A stretch of DNA of 64,000 nucleotides from Polyangium sp. y55x31 (lineage in GTDB: Bacteria; Myxococcota_A; Polyangia; Polyangiales; Polyangiaceae): assembly GCF_029946505.1 (NCBI RefSeq), contig NZ_JARZHG010000020.1, positions 124,001 through 188,000 of the forward strand. Reading direction: 5' to 3'. Positions 50,997 to 59,946 of this stretch are shown here, piece by piece. Positions within the stretch are counted from its first letter, which is position 1; the number at the start of each line of letters is the position of its first letter. The translations under genes were made by a program, and so were the position numbers. The notes below the pieces were generated by a model. That model ran no database searches and was not told the DNA's origin. It saw nothing but the letters and a program-made list of their open reading frames with translations.

Positions 50997-53533
50997 CCCG
51001 CGTCTCCGTCGCGCTCCCCGGGGATCCGCCGCTCCGCCTCGTGCGTATAAAGGGCAACGAGCGCCTCGGCGAAATCGGGCGGTACGATCTCGATTTCTCG
51101 GGTCCCCCCTCCCGCGTCGTGCTCCCCTCGCACGTGCTGCGCGGGGCATGCGTGCTGCGATTCGAGACCGCGGCAGGGGAGCGGCGATTCGCGGGGATCG
51201 TGACGCAGTTCGTCCTCGTCGCGACGGATCACGGGCATGAGCGCATCTATCGCGCCACCGTGCGCCCGCGCCTCGCCTTGCTGGAGCTGCGACGTTTTCC
51301 GCGGGTGATCCGGGACCGCAGCGCGCCCGAGATCATCGCCGATCTCGCGCGCGCCGTGGGATACGAGCGGATCGAGGTGCGGCTCGCGGAGACGTATCCA
51401 CCGCTTCCTTGGTCGATTCCGTACGACGAGACGGACGCGACGTTCGTCCGGCGCCTCTGCGAAGAGCACGGGCTTTCCTTTCGGTTCGAGGAGAACGACG
51501 GCGCCGAGGTGCTCGTGATCGAGGACGACTCCACGCGCGCCGGCGACGCGTATCCCGAGCCCATCGCGATCGTCACGCGGACGACGGCGAGCGAGCCACG
51601 GCCATTCGTCACACCCGTCATGGCCGCGCGGCAGCGTCGCCCGGGGAGGGTGACCTTGCGTGATTACGATCCGGAACGGCCGGAGCTGCAACTCGAAGGC
51701 GTGACCACGGCCGGTTCGAGCTTCGAGCAGGAGGTCGAAATCTACGAGGCGCCGGGCGGGTTCCGCTCGAACGAGGCCGGGGAGCGGGCCGCGCGACGCA
51801 GGCTCGAATCCCTGCGCGCGGATACCTCGACGCTCGCGCTGCGGACGAACGCGCTCGCGCTCACGCCCGGCCGCGCGGCCACGCTCGTCGAATCGGATCG
51901 CTCGTTCGGCCGCGCGCGTATCGCGGGCGCGTGGTTCGTCGTCGCGACCACGATCACGTGGAGCGCCGCCGAACCCGTGCTCGAAGCCACGGTGGAGGCC
52001 ATTCCGAAGGACATCCCATTCCGATTGCCACGTGTCACGCCGAAACCACGCATCGACGGCGTGCAATCCGCGATCGTCACGGGCGAGCCTGGCCAGGAAA
52101 TCGATACGGACGCGCTCGGCCGCGTGCACCTCGCATTCCACTGGGACGTGCGAGGCCCGAAAGATCATCGGAACCGCGTTCCCGTACGCGTGACGCAGCC
52201 CGAGGCGCCCGCGGGGTTCGTCCTGCCACGCGTGGGCTGGGAGGTCTTCGTCGCTTTCGAGGACGGCGATCCCGAGCGCCCGATCGTGCTCGGGCGCTCG
52301 TACAATGGAAAGCAGCTCCCGCCGCTGCCGCTGCCCGCGAACAAGACGGCAAGCGTGATCGCGACCGATAGCTCTCCGGGCGCTGCCGCGCGCACCACGA
52401 TCCAGCTCGACGACGCCGCGGGCCGACAGCACATGCTTTTCTCCGCGCCGTTTGGCCGGGACGACCATGTGTATGGCGATTCCCGAACGGAGACGCGCAA
52501 AAACGAGAATGCCGAAGTCCTTGGCAGCGTGACGTCTTCGATCGGCGCGGACGAGACCGTGAGCGTGCATCTCGGGTGGGCTGCGTCGTACGGGTCACGC
52601 ACGGTGACGGTCGGCGCGACGCAAAAACAAACCGCGGGCGGGAGCTTCGTCACGCAGGTCAAAGGGACGGAGGCCGTCTCCGTGGGCGGAATGCTCGCCG
52701 AGCAGGTGGGCAGTCCCGTGAAGGGCGCCGCGAATCTGCTCTTTTCCACGGCGCTCGCAGGCGTGGGCTCGCGCGGGACGGCCGGCGCGATCGTGGCGGC
52801 GGGGCTCGGCGTGGGTCGTGGCGCGATCGAGGGGTTTTCCGCGGGCGGCGAGAAAGGCGCGGCGGCGGCGGCCGGAATGGGTTTGGCGGGGCTCGCCGCC
52901 TCGATGGTGCCGGGCGGCGAGGCGATCCTCGCGAGCGTGACCGGCTCGTCGAAGCCGATGCCCTGGGATCACGGCCGTCCGCCCGAAGGCGAGGTCGCGG
53001 CGGGCGGAGGCGCGGCGGGCGTGAGCGGGCCGAGCGGCAAAGAAGGCCCGGGGCCGGGGCACCGGGCGACGCTCGTCGAGGGGCCCTATTCGGAGATGGT
53101 CGGCGGCGTGTATGCCGTGCTGACACCAGGCGCCGTCTCGTGGGTGACGCTCGGCCCCTCGACGATGCTCGTGAATGGCAGCCACACGACGGAGACGACC
53201 AAGGCCGGCATGCAGGTGGCAGGAGCCATGAACGAGACGCTCGGGTCGCTTTTGATCACGAGCTCGAAAAACATCGCCCGCAAGGTGAAGGGCCTCGTGC
53301 AGAGCGACGTGAGCGGCGCGCGCGAGGTGAGCGCCGGCGGTGAATATCGCATGACGGGGCAAGCGTCGCTCTCGCTCTCGGTCGGGGGCGGCTTGACGCT
53401 CTCGGGCGGGACCGTGACCTTCAAATGCGGCGGGGCCGAGATCTCGGCATCCGGCGGTGGGGTCACGATCAAGGCGCCGACCATTCGAATCACGGGACAA
53501 TCGCGCGAAGCGGGGAAATTGACGCACAAGTGA
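50993..53533 (+). CDS. vgrG: VgrG-like T6SS spike protein 3 with hydrophobic insert
   Basis: 846 aa from GTG 50993 (GTGA overlap with the previous stop). It has a complete gp27-like base (1-340), OB fold (TGEPGQEIDTDALGRVHLAFHWD; LPRVGWEVFVAFEDG; IVLGRSYNG) and a beta-helix. Unlike the other two, the needle is interrupted by a hydrophobic Gly/Ala-rich segment of about 80 residues (LLFSTALAGVGSRG, then GAAAAAGMGLAGLAASMVPGG; nt 52729-52965), similar to glycine-zipper membrane inserts. After it the beta-helix resumes to the end (VGGGLTLSGGTVTFKCGG). This could be a membrane-active effector part or a docking site. Confidence 0.9.
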   Translation: MTRVSVALPGDPPLRLVRIKGNERLGEIGRYDLDFSGPPSRVVLPSHVLRGACVLRFETAAGERRFAGIVTQFVLVATDHGHERIYRATVRPRLALLELRRFPRVIRDRSAPEIIADLARAVGYERIEVRLAETYPPLPWSIPYDETDATFVRRLCEEHGLSFRFEENDGAEVLVIEDDSTRAGDAYPEPIAIVTRTTASEPRPFVTPVMAARQRRPGRVTLRDYDPERPELQLEGVTTAGSSFEQEVEIYEAPGGFRSNEAGERAARRRLESLRADTSTLALRTNALALTPGRAATLVESDRSFGRARIAGAWFVVATTITWSAAEPVLEATVEAIPKDIPFRLPRVTPKPRIDGVQSAIVTGEPGQEIDTDALGRVHLAFHWDVRGPKDHRNRVPVRVTQPEAPAGFVLPRVGWEVFVAFEDGDPERPIVLGRSYNGKQLPPLPLPANKTASVIATDSSPGAAARTTIQLDDAAGRQHMLFSAPFGRDDHVYGDSRTETRKNENAEVLGSVTSSIGADETVSVHLGWAASYGSRTVTVGATQKQTAGGSFVTQVKGTEAVSVGGMLAEQVGSPVKGAANLLFSTALAGVGSRGTAGAIVAAGLGVGRGAIEGFSAGGEKGAAAAAGMGLAGLAASMVPGGEAILASVTGSSKPMPWDHGRPPEGEVAAGGGAAGVSGPSGKEGPGPGHRATLVEGPYSEMVGGVYAVLTPGAVSWVTLGPSTMLVNGSHTTETTKAGMQVAGAMNETLGSLLITSSKNIARKVKGLVQSDVSGAREVSAGGEYRMTGQASLSLSVGGGLTLSGGTVTFKCGGAEISASGGGVTIKAPTIRITGQSREAGKLTHK

Positions 53534-55914
53534 CGCTCTCGGTCGTTGGCCTCGGTCTTTGCTCTCCGGCGGGCGCGCTCGCCCAGGACCACGTGTTTTT
53601 CCCGCGGGCAAACGCGCCGCCGCCCGTGCCCGCGCCGTTCGTGCTCGCGAATGGACGGCCTTTCCAGGTCGACTACGCGCGGTTCGTCCCGCCAGACCTC
53701 GGCCTCCCCGACCGGCTCGTCGCGCTCGCGCGCGTTGCGCTCGAAGAGGCCCGGCCCGCACCGGGGCTCCCCCTCTTCCTCTGCCTGCCGGCTCCGTGCG
53801 AGGGCCTTTCGAAGGCTGCGCTCGACGACGTGGCCGCGCGAATCGCCGCGCTCACGAATGCCTCGCGCGTGGAGAGGTTCACGGGCGCAGCCGGCGCGTT
53901 CGGCGCGCTCACGCGGATCGAGGCGCACGCAATGCAGGCTGCGGTGCTCGTCGGCGTGGACTCATTTTTCCACGTGGATCGGGTGACGTCTCTCATCGAG
54001 CGGCCCCCTGGGCCCTTCGAGCCTGCGCGGCTTCGTCCCGCGGAGGGCGCGGGGGCGCTCGTCGTGATCCAGGACGGGAAAACGGGCCCCTTTGGCACGA
54101 TCCTCGAGAGCCGGACGGCCATGGGCCGGGGCACGGACGACGACGACGAACCCGTGGATGCCGCAGCGTTGACGGAGCTTCTCGGAAGCCTCCCGGGGAG
54201 CGCTCCCATTCGAGCCGTGTTCGGGCAGGGACGCGTGGACGTGCTGCGTTCGCGGGAATGGGAATGGAGCGCGGCCCGGCAAGCTTCGATGTTCCACCCG
54301 GAGGCCTTCGGCGCCTGCCTCGAAGCCGAAATCGGGCAGGTCGGCGCGGCGGCCGGGGTGATGGCCCTCGCGCATGCGTTCGCCATGGTGCACCACGGGG
54401 TTTGTCCGCCCGGCGCCCCCGTCCTCGCCTGGGCCATTTCACGCGACGGCACGCGAGGGCTCGCGCTCGGCGTCGGAGCCGAATCGGCGCCAGCGAATAC
54501 GCTTCGGCCGCTCGAGGAGCGCGTTCGCCCGCGGCCCCAGGCGCTCCAAGGAGTTTATCTAGACAAACTTCAATCGCTAGGCGTCCACGATCCGGAGCCC
54601 GACGAGGTGCCGTTCGATCCCGACGCGGTGCTCGCCCCGGCAAACGACATCGTTCCCCTCGAACGACCATTGCCGAACCCGATCACGGAGGAACCGATCG
54701 TGCGGCTCGATCGCGAGCGGCTTCGCCCCGTGTCGCTGCCAGGGTTTTACGCCGAGGTCGTGTCTCACTGCGCGGAGGCGCTCGCGATGCTGGCCAAAGC
54801 GCGTGAGCGCTCCCCGCGGCGGGCCGCGCCCGAGATCGAGCGCCGCTTGCTTTGCCATATCGACGCGATCCATGCCTCCGGCAGAATGGCGCTCGGCCAT
54901 CTCGTCACCTCCTTCCGCGAGCACCAAGACGACCCGTGGCATACGTTCGGCGCAACCCTCGTGGCCATGGGCGCAGACGCGTTCCACCTCGTTTCGTGGA
55001 TGATCGATGCGCTTCCCGAAAACGCCGCGGAGCACGCGCGGCTCGTCGCCGAGGCGCTTGCCCTGTCCGAGGATCCGGCGCGCTCCGCGCTCGGGCGAGC
55101 CCTCCCTTCCTCGCGACCCATTGCCCGCGCCATCGAGCTTTCGCTCCTCGCAGCCCGCGGGGAGCTCACCGACGACGAGGTCCAGCGCTCCTTGTCGGAC
55201 GCGTCTCCACTCGTGCGCGCGGCGGCCCTCGACGCCTGCGCCGTGCGGCCCGCGGCCTCGCAACGAACGTTCGTCCCGGCGCTGCGGAGCGCGCTCGTCG
55301 TCGAGGATCGAGTGAATACATTTCGTGCGGCCCGACAGCTCGCGATCCTCGGCGACGTCGAGGCGAGGCGCGCGTTCGAGGATCCCGCGGTCGCCGCACG
55401 CCTCGGCCCACTCGTGGGCGAGCTTTACGTGCTCGCAGGTCGTCCCGAGGATGCCAAGGCGGCGGAGACCTTTTTCACGAGACAAACCGCGACCCCCGCT
55501 TTGCTCTCCGCGGCGGGGCGATGGGGCTCGCCTGCGGTCTTGCCGCGCTTGCTCCAATGCCTCGCAGACGAGGATCTCTCGTTCGCCGCGGCGGATGCGC
55601 TCGTCGTCATGCTCGGGCCGTCGCTGCCGCCCGAGGAGATGCGCGACGCGGGGACGTGGCGGCGCGTGATTGCATCGATGCGGCTCGATCCTTCCGCACG
55701 TCTTCGCCGAGGTCTCCCCTGTTCGCCGACCGTCGTGGCCGATGAATGCGCGTCGGGGGATCTCACGCGTGCGGACCTCGCCCGGCGCGTGGACGAGTTG
55801 CGGGCCCGCCTCGGGCGCCCCGATCCCGTGCCTGTCTGGGGTTATGCGGCCGACGTGGAGGCGAGCCTCGCCCCGCTCCTCCGGGCTGCGCGCGATACGA
55901 AAGGAAAGGCGTAG
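53530..55914 (+). CDS. Inactive ketosynthase-like domain fused to HEAT repeats
   Basis: 794 aa from GTG 53530 (GTGA overlap). Residues about 1-330 have the thiolase/ketosynthase fold: VVGLGLCSPAG start, EGAGALVVI, and EIGQVGAAAGVMALAHAFAMVHHG, which lines up with the GH-x-E-x-AAGVAGL-region of KS enzymes. The catalytic Cys region (normally TACSSS) reads TGAAGAFGAL, so it cannot condense. Residues about 420-760 are alpha-helical HEAT-like repeats (SPLVRAAALDACAV, NTFRAARQLAILGDVEARRAFED). Ketosynthase-like proteins are known beside DUF2169/Rhs effectors in T6SS loci. I infer a chaperone or adaptor for the Rhs protein that follows after 3 nt. Confidence 0.75.
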   Translation: MTLSVVGLGLCSPAGALAQDHVFFPRANAPPPVPAPFVLANGRPFQVDYARFVPPDLGLPDRLVALARVALEEARPAPGLPLFLCLPAPCEGLSKAALDDVAARIAALTNASRVERFTGAAGAFGALTRIEAHAMQAAVLVGVDSFFHVDRVTSLIERPPGPFEPARLRPAEGAGALVVIQDGKTGPFGTILESRTAMGRGTDDDDEPVDAAALTELLGSLPGSAPIRAVFGQGRVDVLRSREWEWSAARQASMFHPEAFGACLEAEIGQVGAAAGVMALAHAFAMVHHGVCPPGAPVLAWAISRDGTRGLALGVGAESAPANTLRPLEERVRPRPQALQGVYLDKLQSLGVHDPEPDEVPFDPDAVLAPANDIVPLERPLPNPITEEPIVRLDRERLRPVSLPGFYAEVVSHCAEALAMLAKARERSPRRAAPEIERRLLCHIDAIHASGRMALGHLVTSFREHQDDPWHTFGATLVAMGADAFHLVSWMIDALPENAAEHARLVAEALALSEDPARSALGRALPSSRPIARAIELSLLAARGELTDDEVQRSLSDASPLVRAAALDACAVRPAASQRTFVPALRSALVVEDRVNTFRAARQLAILGDVEARRAFEDPAVAARLGPLVGELYVLAGRPEDAKAAETFFTRQTATPALLSAAGRWGSPAVLPRLLQCLADEDLSFAAADALVVMLGPSLPPEEMRDAGTWRRVIASMRLDPSARLRRGLPCSPTVVADECASGDLTRADLARRVDELRARLGRPDPVPVWGYAADVEASLAPLLRAARDTKGKA

Positions 55915-55917
55915 GCC

Positions 55918-58900
55918 ATGGCGTCGATCGGTGGAAAAAAGATCGCGACGACGGGCAGCGGGCATTTTTGCCCCGGGCCAACGCCGGCCATGAGCCTCGT
56001 CCCGCCGACCCCGCCGGCGGGCCCCGTCACGGCGCCCTTCGCGTACATGTCGCATTCGTCGACGGCGCAGAAGGTCTCGAATCACTTGCTCGTCGCGTAT
56101 CGGCCCGTCCTCACGCAGGGCAGCGTGATGTCGATTCACGCGCCGGGCAATCTGCCGGGCCAGCCCACCGGCGGCGACGTCGTCACGCACATGACGTCAG
56201 CGTACAGCGAGCTCTTTTTCGCCGAGCAGCACACGGTGCTCGCGGGCGGAAAACCGGTCTCCTGCACGGGCGACATGGCGCGCATGAACGTGCCCTATCA
56301 GGGGTCGTTCATCGCGCAGGCCATAGGACGGCTCATCACGATGGACAACGTGCACTGGGCCCGAAACGTGGCCGCGTTCGCCGCTGGCGCGCAGGTCATC
56401 CTCGACCCGGTCTCCGTCGTGTCCGGCGCCGTCGTGGATTCGGATGTCGACGTCTCGCTCCCGGGGCCCATTGCGATCACATGGACGAGGGCTTACGACA
56501 GCACACGCGCATCCGAGCACGGGCCGCTCGGCCACGGCGGGTGGACGCACGCGTACGACCAGTGGATCGAGGTCGAGGGCGAGGAGCTACGGTTCCGGGA
56601 CGAGGACGGTTCCACGCTGGTCCTGCAAAACGTATCGGCTGGAAAAACGATCGTGCATCGGCGCAAGCGGATCGAGATCCGGCTCGATACGCGCGGCGGC
56701 GGAGCCTCGGTGGTCTCCCTCGCGACGGGCATTCGTCGGCTGTTCCGACCGCAGGGAGGCGCGCGGGCACGGCTCGTGGAGATCACGAATCCCGCAGGCC
56801 AGCGAATCCGGCTCGACTACGATGGCGAGAGGCTCGTGCGGCTCGTGGACACGGCCGGCAGGCTCGTCCGGCTCACGCACGACGCAAGCGGCCACATCAT
56901 GCGTATCGCCGTCTTCGCGTCCGCCGACGAGCGTGCTCCGCTCCAGACCATCTCGTTCGGCTACGATGCGGGCGGCGAGCTCGTCCGCGTGACGGATCCA
57001 CTCGGGAACGACGTCACGTACGGCTACGACGAACGCCGGCGGCTCGTGAAAAAGACGCTGCCGACGGGTCTGTCGTTCCATTACGTTTACGATCCGGAGA
57101 CCAGCCGATGCGTCCGGGCCTTCGGCGACGGGGGCATTCACGCGGGCGACATCACGTACGACGAGCAGCAGGGGACGACGAGGCTTTCGGGCACGCTCTC
57201 GCCGCGGGTGTTCACGTGGCGGCCGAAGGACGGTGCGCTGCTCGGGATCACGACGAACGACGGTTCGGCCGCGCGGACGTGGGAGATCGACGACGACGGG
57301 CTCGTCGTCGCGGAGAAGGATGCCGCCGGGAACACGAGCCGCTTCGAATACGATCCGCGGGGCAATCTGGTGAAAATCACGGATGCGCTCGGTCGCGTGA
57401 CGGAGCTCGTGCACGTGGACGATCGCGTGGTGCGGCGCGTGGCGGGCGAGCGCGTGACGGAGTATGGGTACGATACGCGCGGGCAGCTCACCGCGGTGAA
57501 ATACCCAGGCGGCGTGTGGCTCGCGCTCGATTATGACGAGCACGGACGGCTCGTGAGGATCGCGGATGCGGCGGGGATCCGAGCGCGGTTCGTCTGGGAT
57601 GATCGGCACCAATGCATCGAGGAGCACCTCGCGGGTGGGCTCGTGCGAAGGTGGCAATACGACGGGCTCGGACGACCCATCGCTTGCGTGGACTCCTATG
57701 GCAATACGACGCGGCGCGAACTCGACGCGCTCGGGCGCGTGCTCGTGCACGAGAACCCGGACGGGACGCGCGTGCACTTCGAGTACGACGCGCTCGGGCG
57801 CAGGACGCGCCGTATCGACGAGCTCGGCCGCGTGGCGACGTTCCGATACGCGGGCATGGGCTCGGTGATCGAGATCCGGAACGAGGACAGAAACACCTGG
57901 GCCGTGAGCCACGACTTGCTCGAACGGCCCCAGCGAATCCAGAACCCGAAGGCCGAGTTTTACGATTTCCGTTACGATCGTCTGGGCCGGGTCACGGAGA
58001 TGCGTACGTTCGACGGGCGGATCCTCCGCGCTGCGTATGGTCGAAATGGCCTCGTCTCGCGCCTGTCGATGCCGGACGGCACGTGGCGCGTATACCGATA
58101 CGACGAGCTCGACGAGCTCGTCGAGGAGGACACGCCGCACGGCGCTGGCAGGGTCGTGCGGGACGAGGGCGCGCGCAAGGTGACGTACGAGCTCGAGGAT
58201 CCGGCCGGAAGAGTTTCGGTCGAGTTGTGCGGGGACGAGGCCTTGCGGATCGTGTCGGCGACGCAGAGCGCCGGGACGATCCGGTACGAATACGACGCCT
58301 GCAATCGCCGAACGGCCGTGCATCTGCCGAGCGGCAAGGTCACGCGTTACGTGTACGACGAGGCGGGGCACGTGGCGGCGATCGAGCACGGCGGCGAGCG
58401 CGTGGAGTTCGCGCGGGACGGGGCGGGAGCCATGATCGGCTTTCGATTCGCGCGGTCCGGCGTCGAGGCGAGGTTCGCCTTCGACACGCGCGGGCGCATC
58501 ACGCAAGAATGGGCAGGCAAGGACGGCCGCGCGCTCGTGTCGCGCGTGTATACGTGGGATGCCGCGTCGACGCTCGTGGGCAAGCGGGATGCGCGCTGGG
58601 GCGAGGTGCGCTATCGGCACGACGAGGTCGGGCAGCTCGTCGAGGCGGGGGAAGAGCGATTCGAATACGACGCCGCCGGCTCGGTCGAGCCCGCGGGCGC
58701 CGGCTGGGACGTGGGTCGGGGCAACGTGCTGCGGAGGACCTCGAACGCCGCATACACGTATGACGAGGCGAACCGGCGCATCCGCAAGAAGCGGCTCGAC
58801 ACGGGCGAGACGACCGAATACTTCTGGGATTGTCGGGGCAACCTGCGTGAGGTCGCGCGTGGCGACGGGACGCGGATCCTGATGACGTACGATCTTTTCG

Positions 58901-59937
58901 GCCGGCGCGTGAAAAAAGAGGTCGTCGAGCCCATGCGCCCGGTTTCGCGCGAGGAGCTCCCTCCCCTGCCCTCGCGCCGCACCGTGGAATATCTCTGGGA
59001 CGGGGACCTCCTGCTCGCCGAAATCGACTCCGAGCGGGGCGAACGTACGCTCGTGTATCATCCGGACACGATGGTGCCGCTACTCCAGGGCGAAGGCGAC
59101 GTCGTGTACGGGGTACTCGCCGACCACGTCGGGGCGGTAACGGAACTCGTCGACGGCGCGGGCGGGCTCGTTTTCTCGGCATCCTATTCGGCGTGGGGGG
59201 CGTTCGCGCGAAGTGAAGCCAAGACAGGGCCCTCGGGGCGGCCGGTGGCTCCGCTTTTGCGTAGGCTCGGGCATCACCACGACGAGGACGTGGGCCTCTC
59301 CTACGTACGGTATCGCTGGTTCGATCCGGACGTGATGCGCTTTTTGAGCCCCGATCCGCTGGGGCTCGAGGGCGGGGCGAACCTCTTCGCGTGGAATGGG
59401 AGCCCGGTGATGCACGTGGATCCGCTCGGGCTCGCGTGTGTTCTGCTCGGAAACCCCGCGGTCGACAAATTCATCGCGGAATGCATGACGGGCGGGCGGC
59501 GCGACAACGGCTCGTATCAGGTTTACGTGCACGGGACCGTGGACGCGGTCCACGTGCAACACGCGGATGGTACGTGGAGCCAGGTTTCACCGCTCGATCT
59601 CGGGCAACGCCTGGTCATCGCGGGCAACTGGGACAGGAACGTGCCCCTCGCGCTCTTCTCCTGCAACACCGGACGCAGGCCCGACGCCGTCGCGGCGCAG
59701 CTCGCCTCGCAATACAAGGTGAACGTCTTCGCGCCGAGTGAGCTCGTCTGGGGGCCCGGGAAGCACATCGCCCCGCCCATCGGGGTTCAGGATTCGAGCC
59801 GGATGGTCCCACAGCCGGGCATCGCCTATTACCCGGATACGTCGCGCCCCGGGAAATGGAATTGCTGGGCCGCCGGAGGATACCCAAAGCTCGACAACCA
59901 TTACCCCGATGTTCCGCCCCGCTCGCCGCCTCCCTGA
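55918..59937 (+). CDS. PAAR-like/Rhs polymorphic toxin with C-terminal His-Cys protease-like domain
   Basis: 1,339 aa. Residues 1-140: DUF4150/PAAR-like cap (TTGSGHFCPGPTPAMSLVPP; GKPVSCTGDMARM). DUF6531-type entry at about 160-210 (DPVSVVSGAVVDSD; TWTRAYDS). Rhs/YD repeats 210-1130 (many YDxxGRLV) form a shell around the toxin. The RHS core end YVRYRWFDPDVMRFLSPDPLGL is followed by DPLGLA, the usual auto-cleavage site, at about 1170. The last 166 residues are the variable toxin: VYVHGT with His1205 and LFSCNTGR with Cys1249, then AAQLASQYKVNVFAPSELVW. This His-(about 44)-Cys pattern fits clan-CD (caspase-like) cysteine peptidases. No immunity gene follows on this strand. Confidence 0.88.
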   Translation: MASIGGKKIATTGSGHFCPGPTPAMSLVPPTPPAGPVTAPFAYMSHSSTAQKVSNHLLVAYRPVLTQGSVMSIHAPGNLPGQPTGGDVVTHMTSAYSELFFAEQHTVLAGGKPVSCTGDMARMNVPYQGSFIAQAIGRLITMDNVHWARNVAAFAAGAQVILDPVSVVSGAVVDSDVDVSLPGPIAITWTRAYDSTRASEHGPLGHGGWTHAYDQWIEVEGEELRFRDEDGSTLVLQNVSAGKTIVHRRKRIEIRLDTRGGGASVVSLATGIRRLFRPQGGARARLVEITNPAGQRIRLDYDGERLVRLVDTAGRLVRLTHDASGHIMRIAVFASADERAPLQTISFGYDAGGELVRVTDPLGNDVTYGYDERRRLVKKTLPTGLSFHYVYDPETSRCVRAFGDGGIHAGDITYDEQQGTTRLSGTLSPRVFTWRPKDGALLGITTNDGSAARTWEIDDDGLVVAEKDAAGNTSRFEYDPRGNLVKITDALGRVTELVHVDDRVVRRVAGERVTEYGYDTRGQLTAVKYPGGVWLALDYDEHGRLVRIADAAGIRARFVWDDRHQCIEEHLAGGLVRRWQYDGLGRPIACVDSYGNTTRRELDALGRVLVHENPDGTRVHFEYDALGRRTRRIDELGRVATFRYAGMGSVIEIRNEDRNTWAVSHDLLERPQRIQNPKAEFYDFRYDRLGRVTEMRTFDGRILRAAYGRNGLVSRLSMPDGTWRVYRYDELDELVEEDTPHGAGRVVRDEGARKVTYELEDPAGRVSVELCGDEALRIVSATQSAGTIRYEYDACNRRTAVHLPSGKVTRYVYDEAGHVAAIEHGGERVEFARDGAGAMIGFRFARSGVEARFAFDTRGRITQEWAGKDGRALVSRVYTWDAASTLVGKRDARWGEVRYRHDEVGQLVEAGEERFEYDAAGSVEPAGAGWDVGRGNVLRRTSNAAYTYDEANRRIRKKRLDTGETTEYFWDCRGNLREVARGDGTRILMTYDLFGRRVKKEVVEPMRPVSREELPPLPSRRTVEYLWDGDLLLAEIDSERGERTLVYHPDTMVPLLQGEGDVVYGVLADHVGAVTELVDGAGGLVFSASYSAWGAFARSEAKTGPSGRPVAPLLRRLGHHHDEDVGLSYVRYRWFDPDVMRFLSPDPLGLEGGANLFAWNGSPVMHVDPLGLACVLLGNPAVDKFIAECMTGGRRDNGSYQVYVHGTVDAVHVQHADGTWSQVSPLDLGQRLVIAGNWDRNVPLALFSCNTGRRPDAVAAQLASQYKVNVFAPSELVWGPGKHIAPPIGVQDSSRMVPQPGIAYYPDTSRPGKWNCWAAGGYPKLDNHYPDVPPRSPPP

Positions 59938-59946
59938 ACGCGCTTC

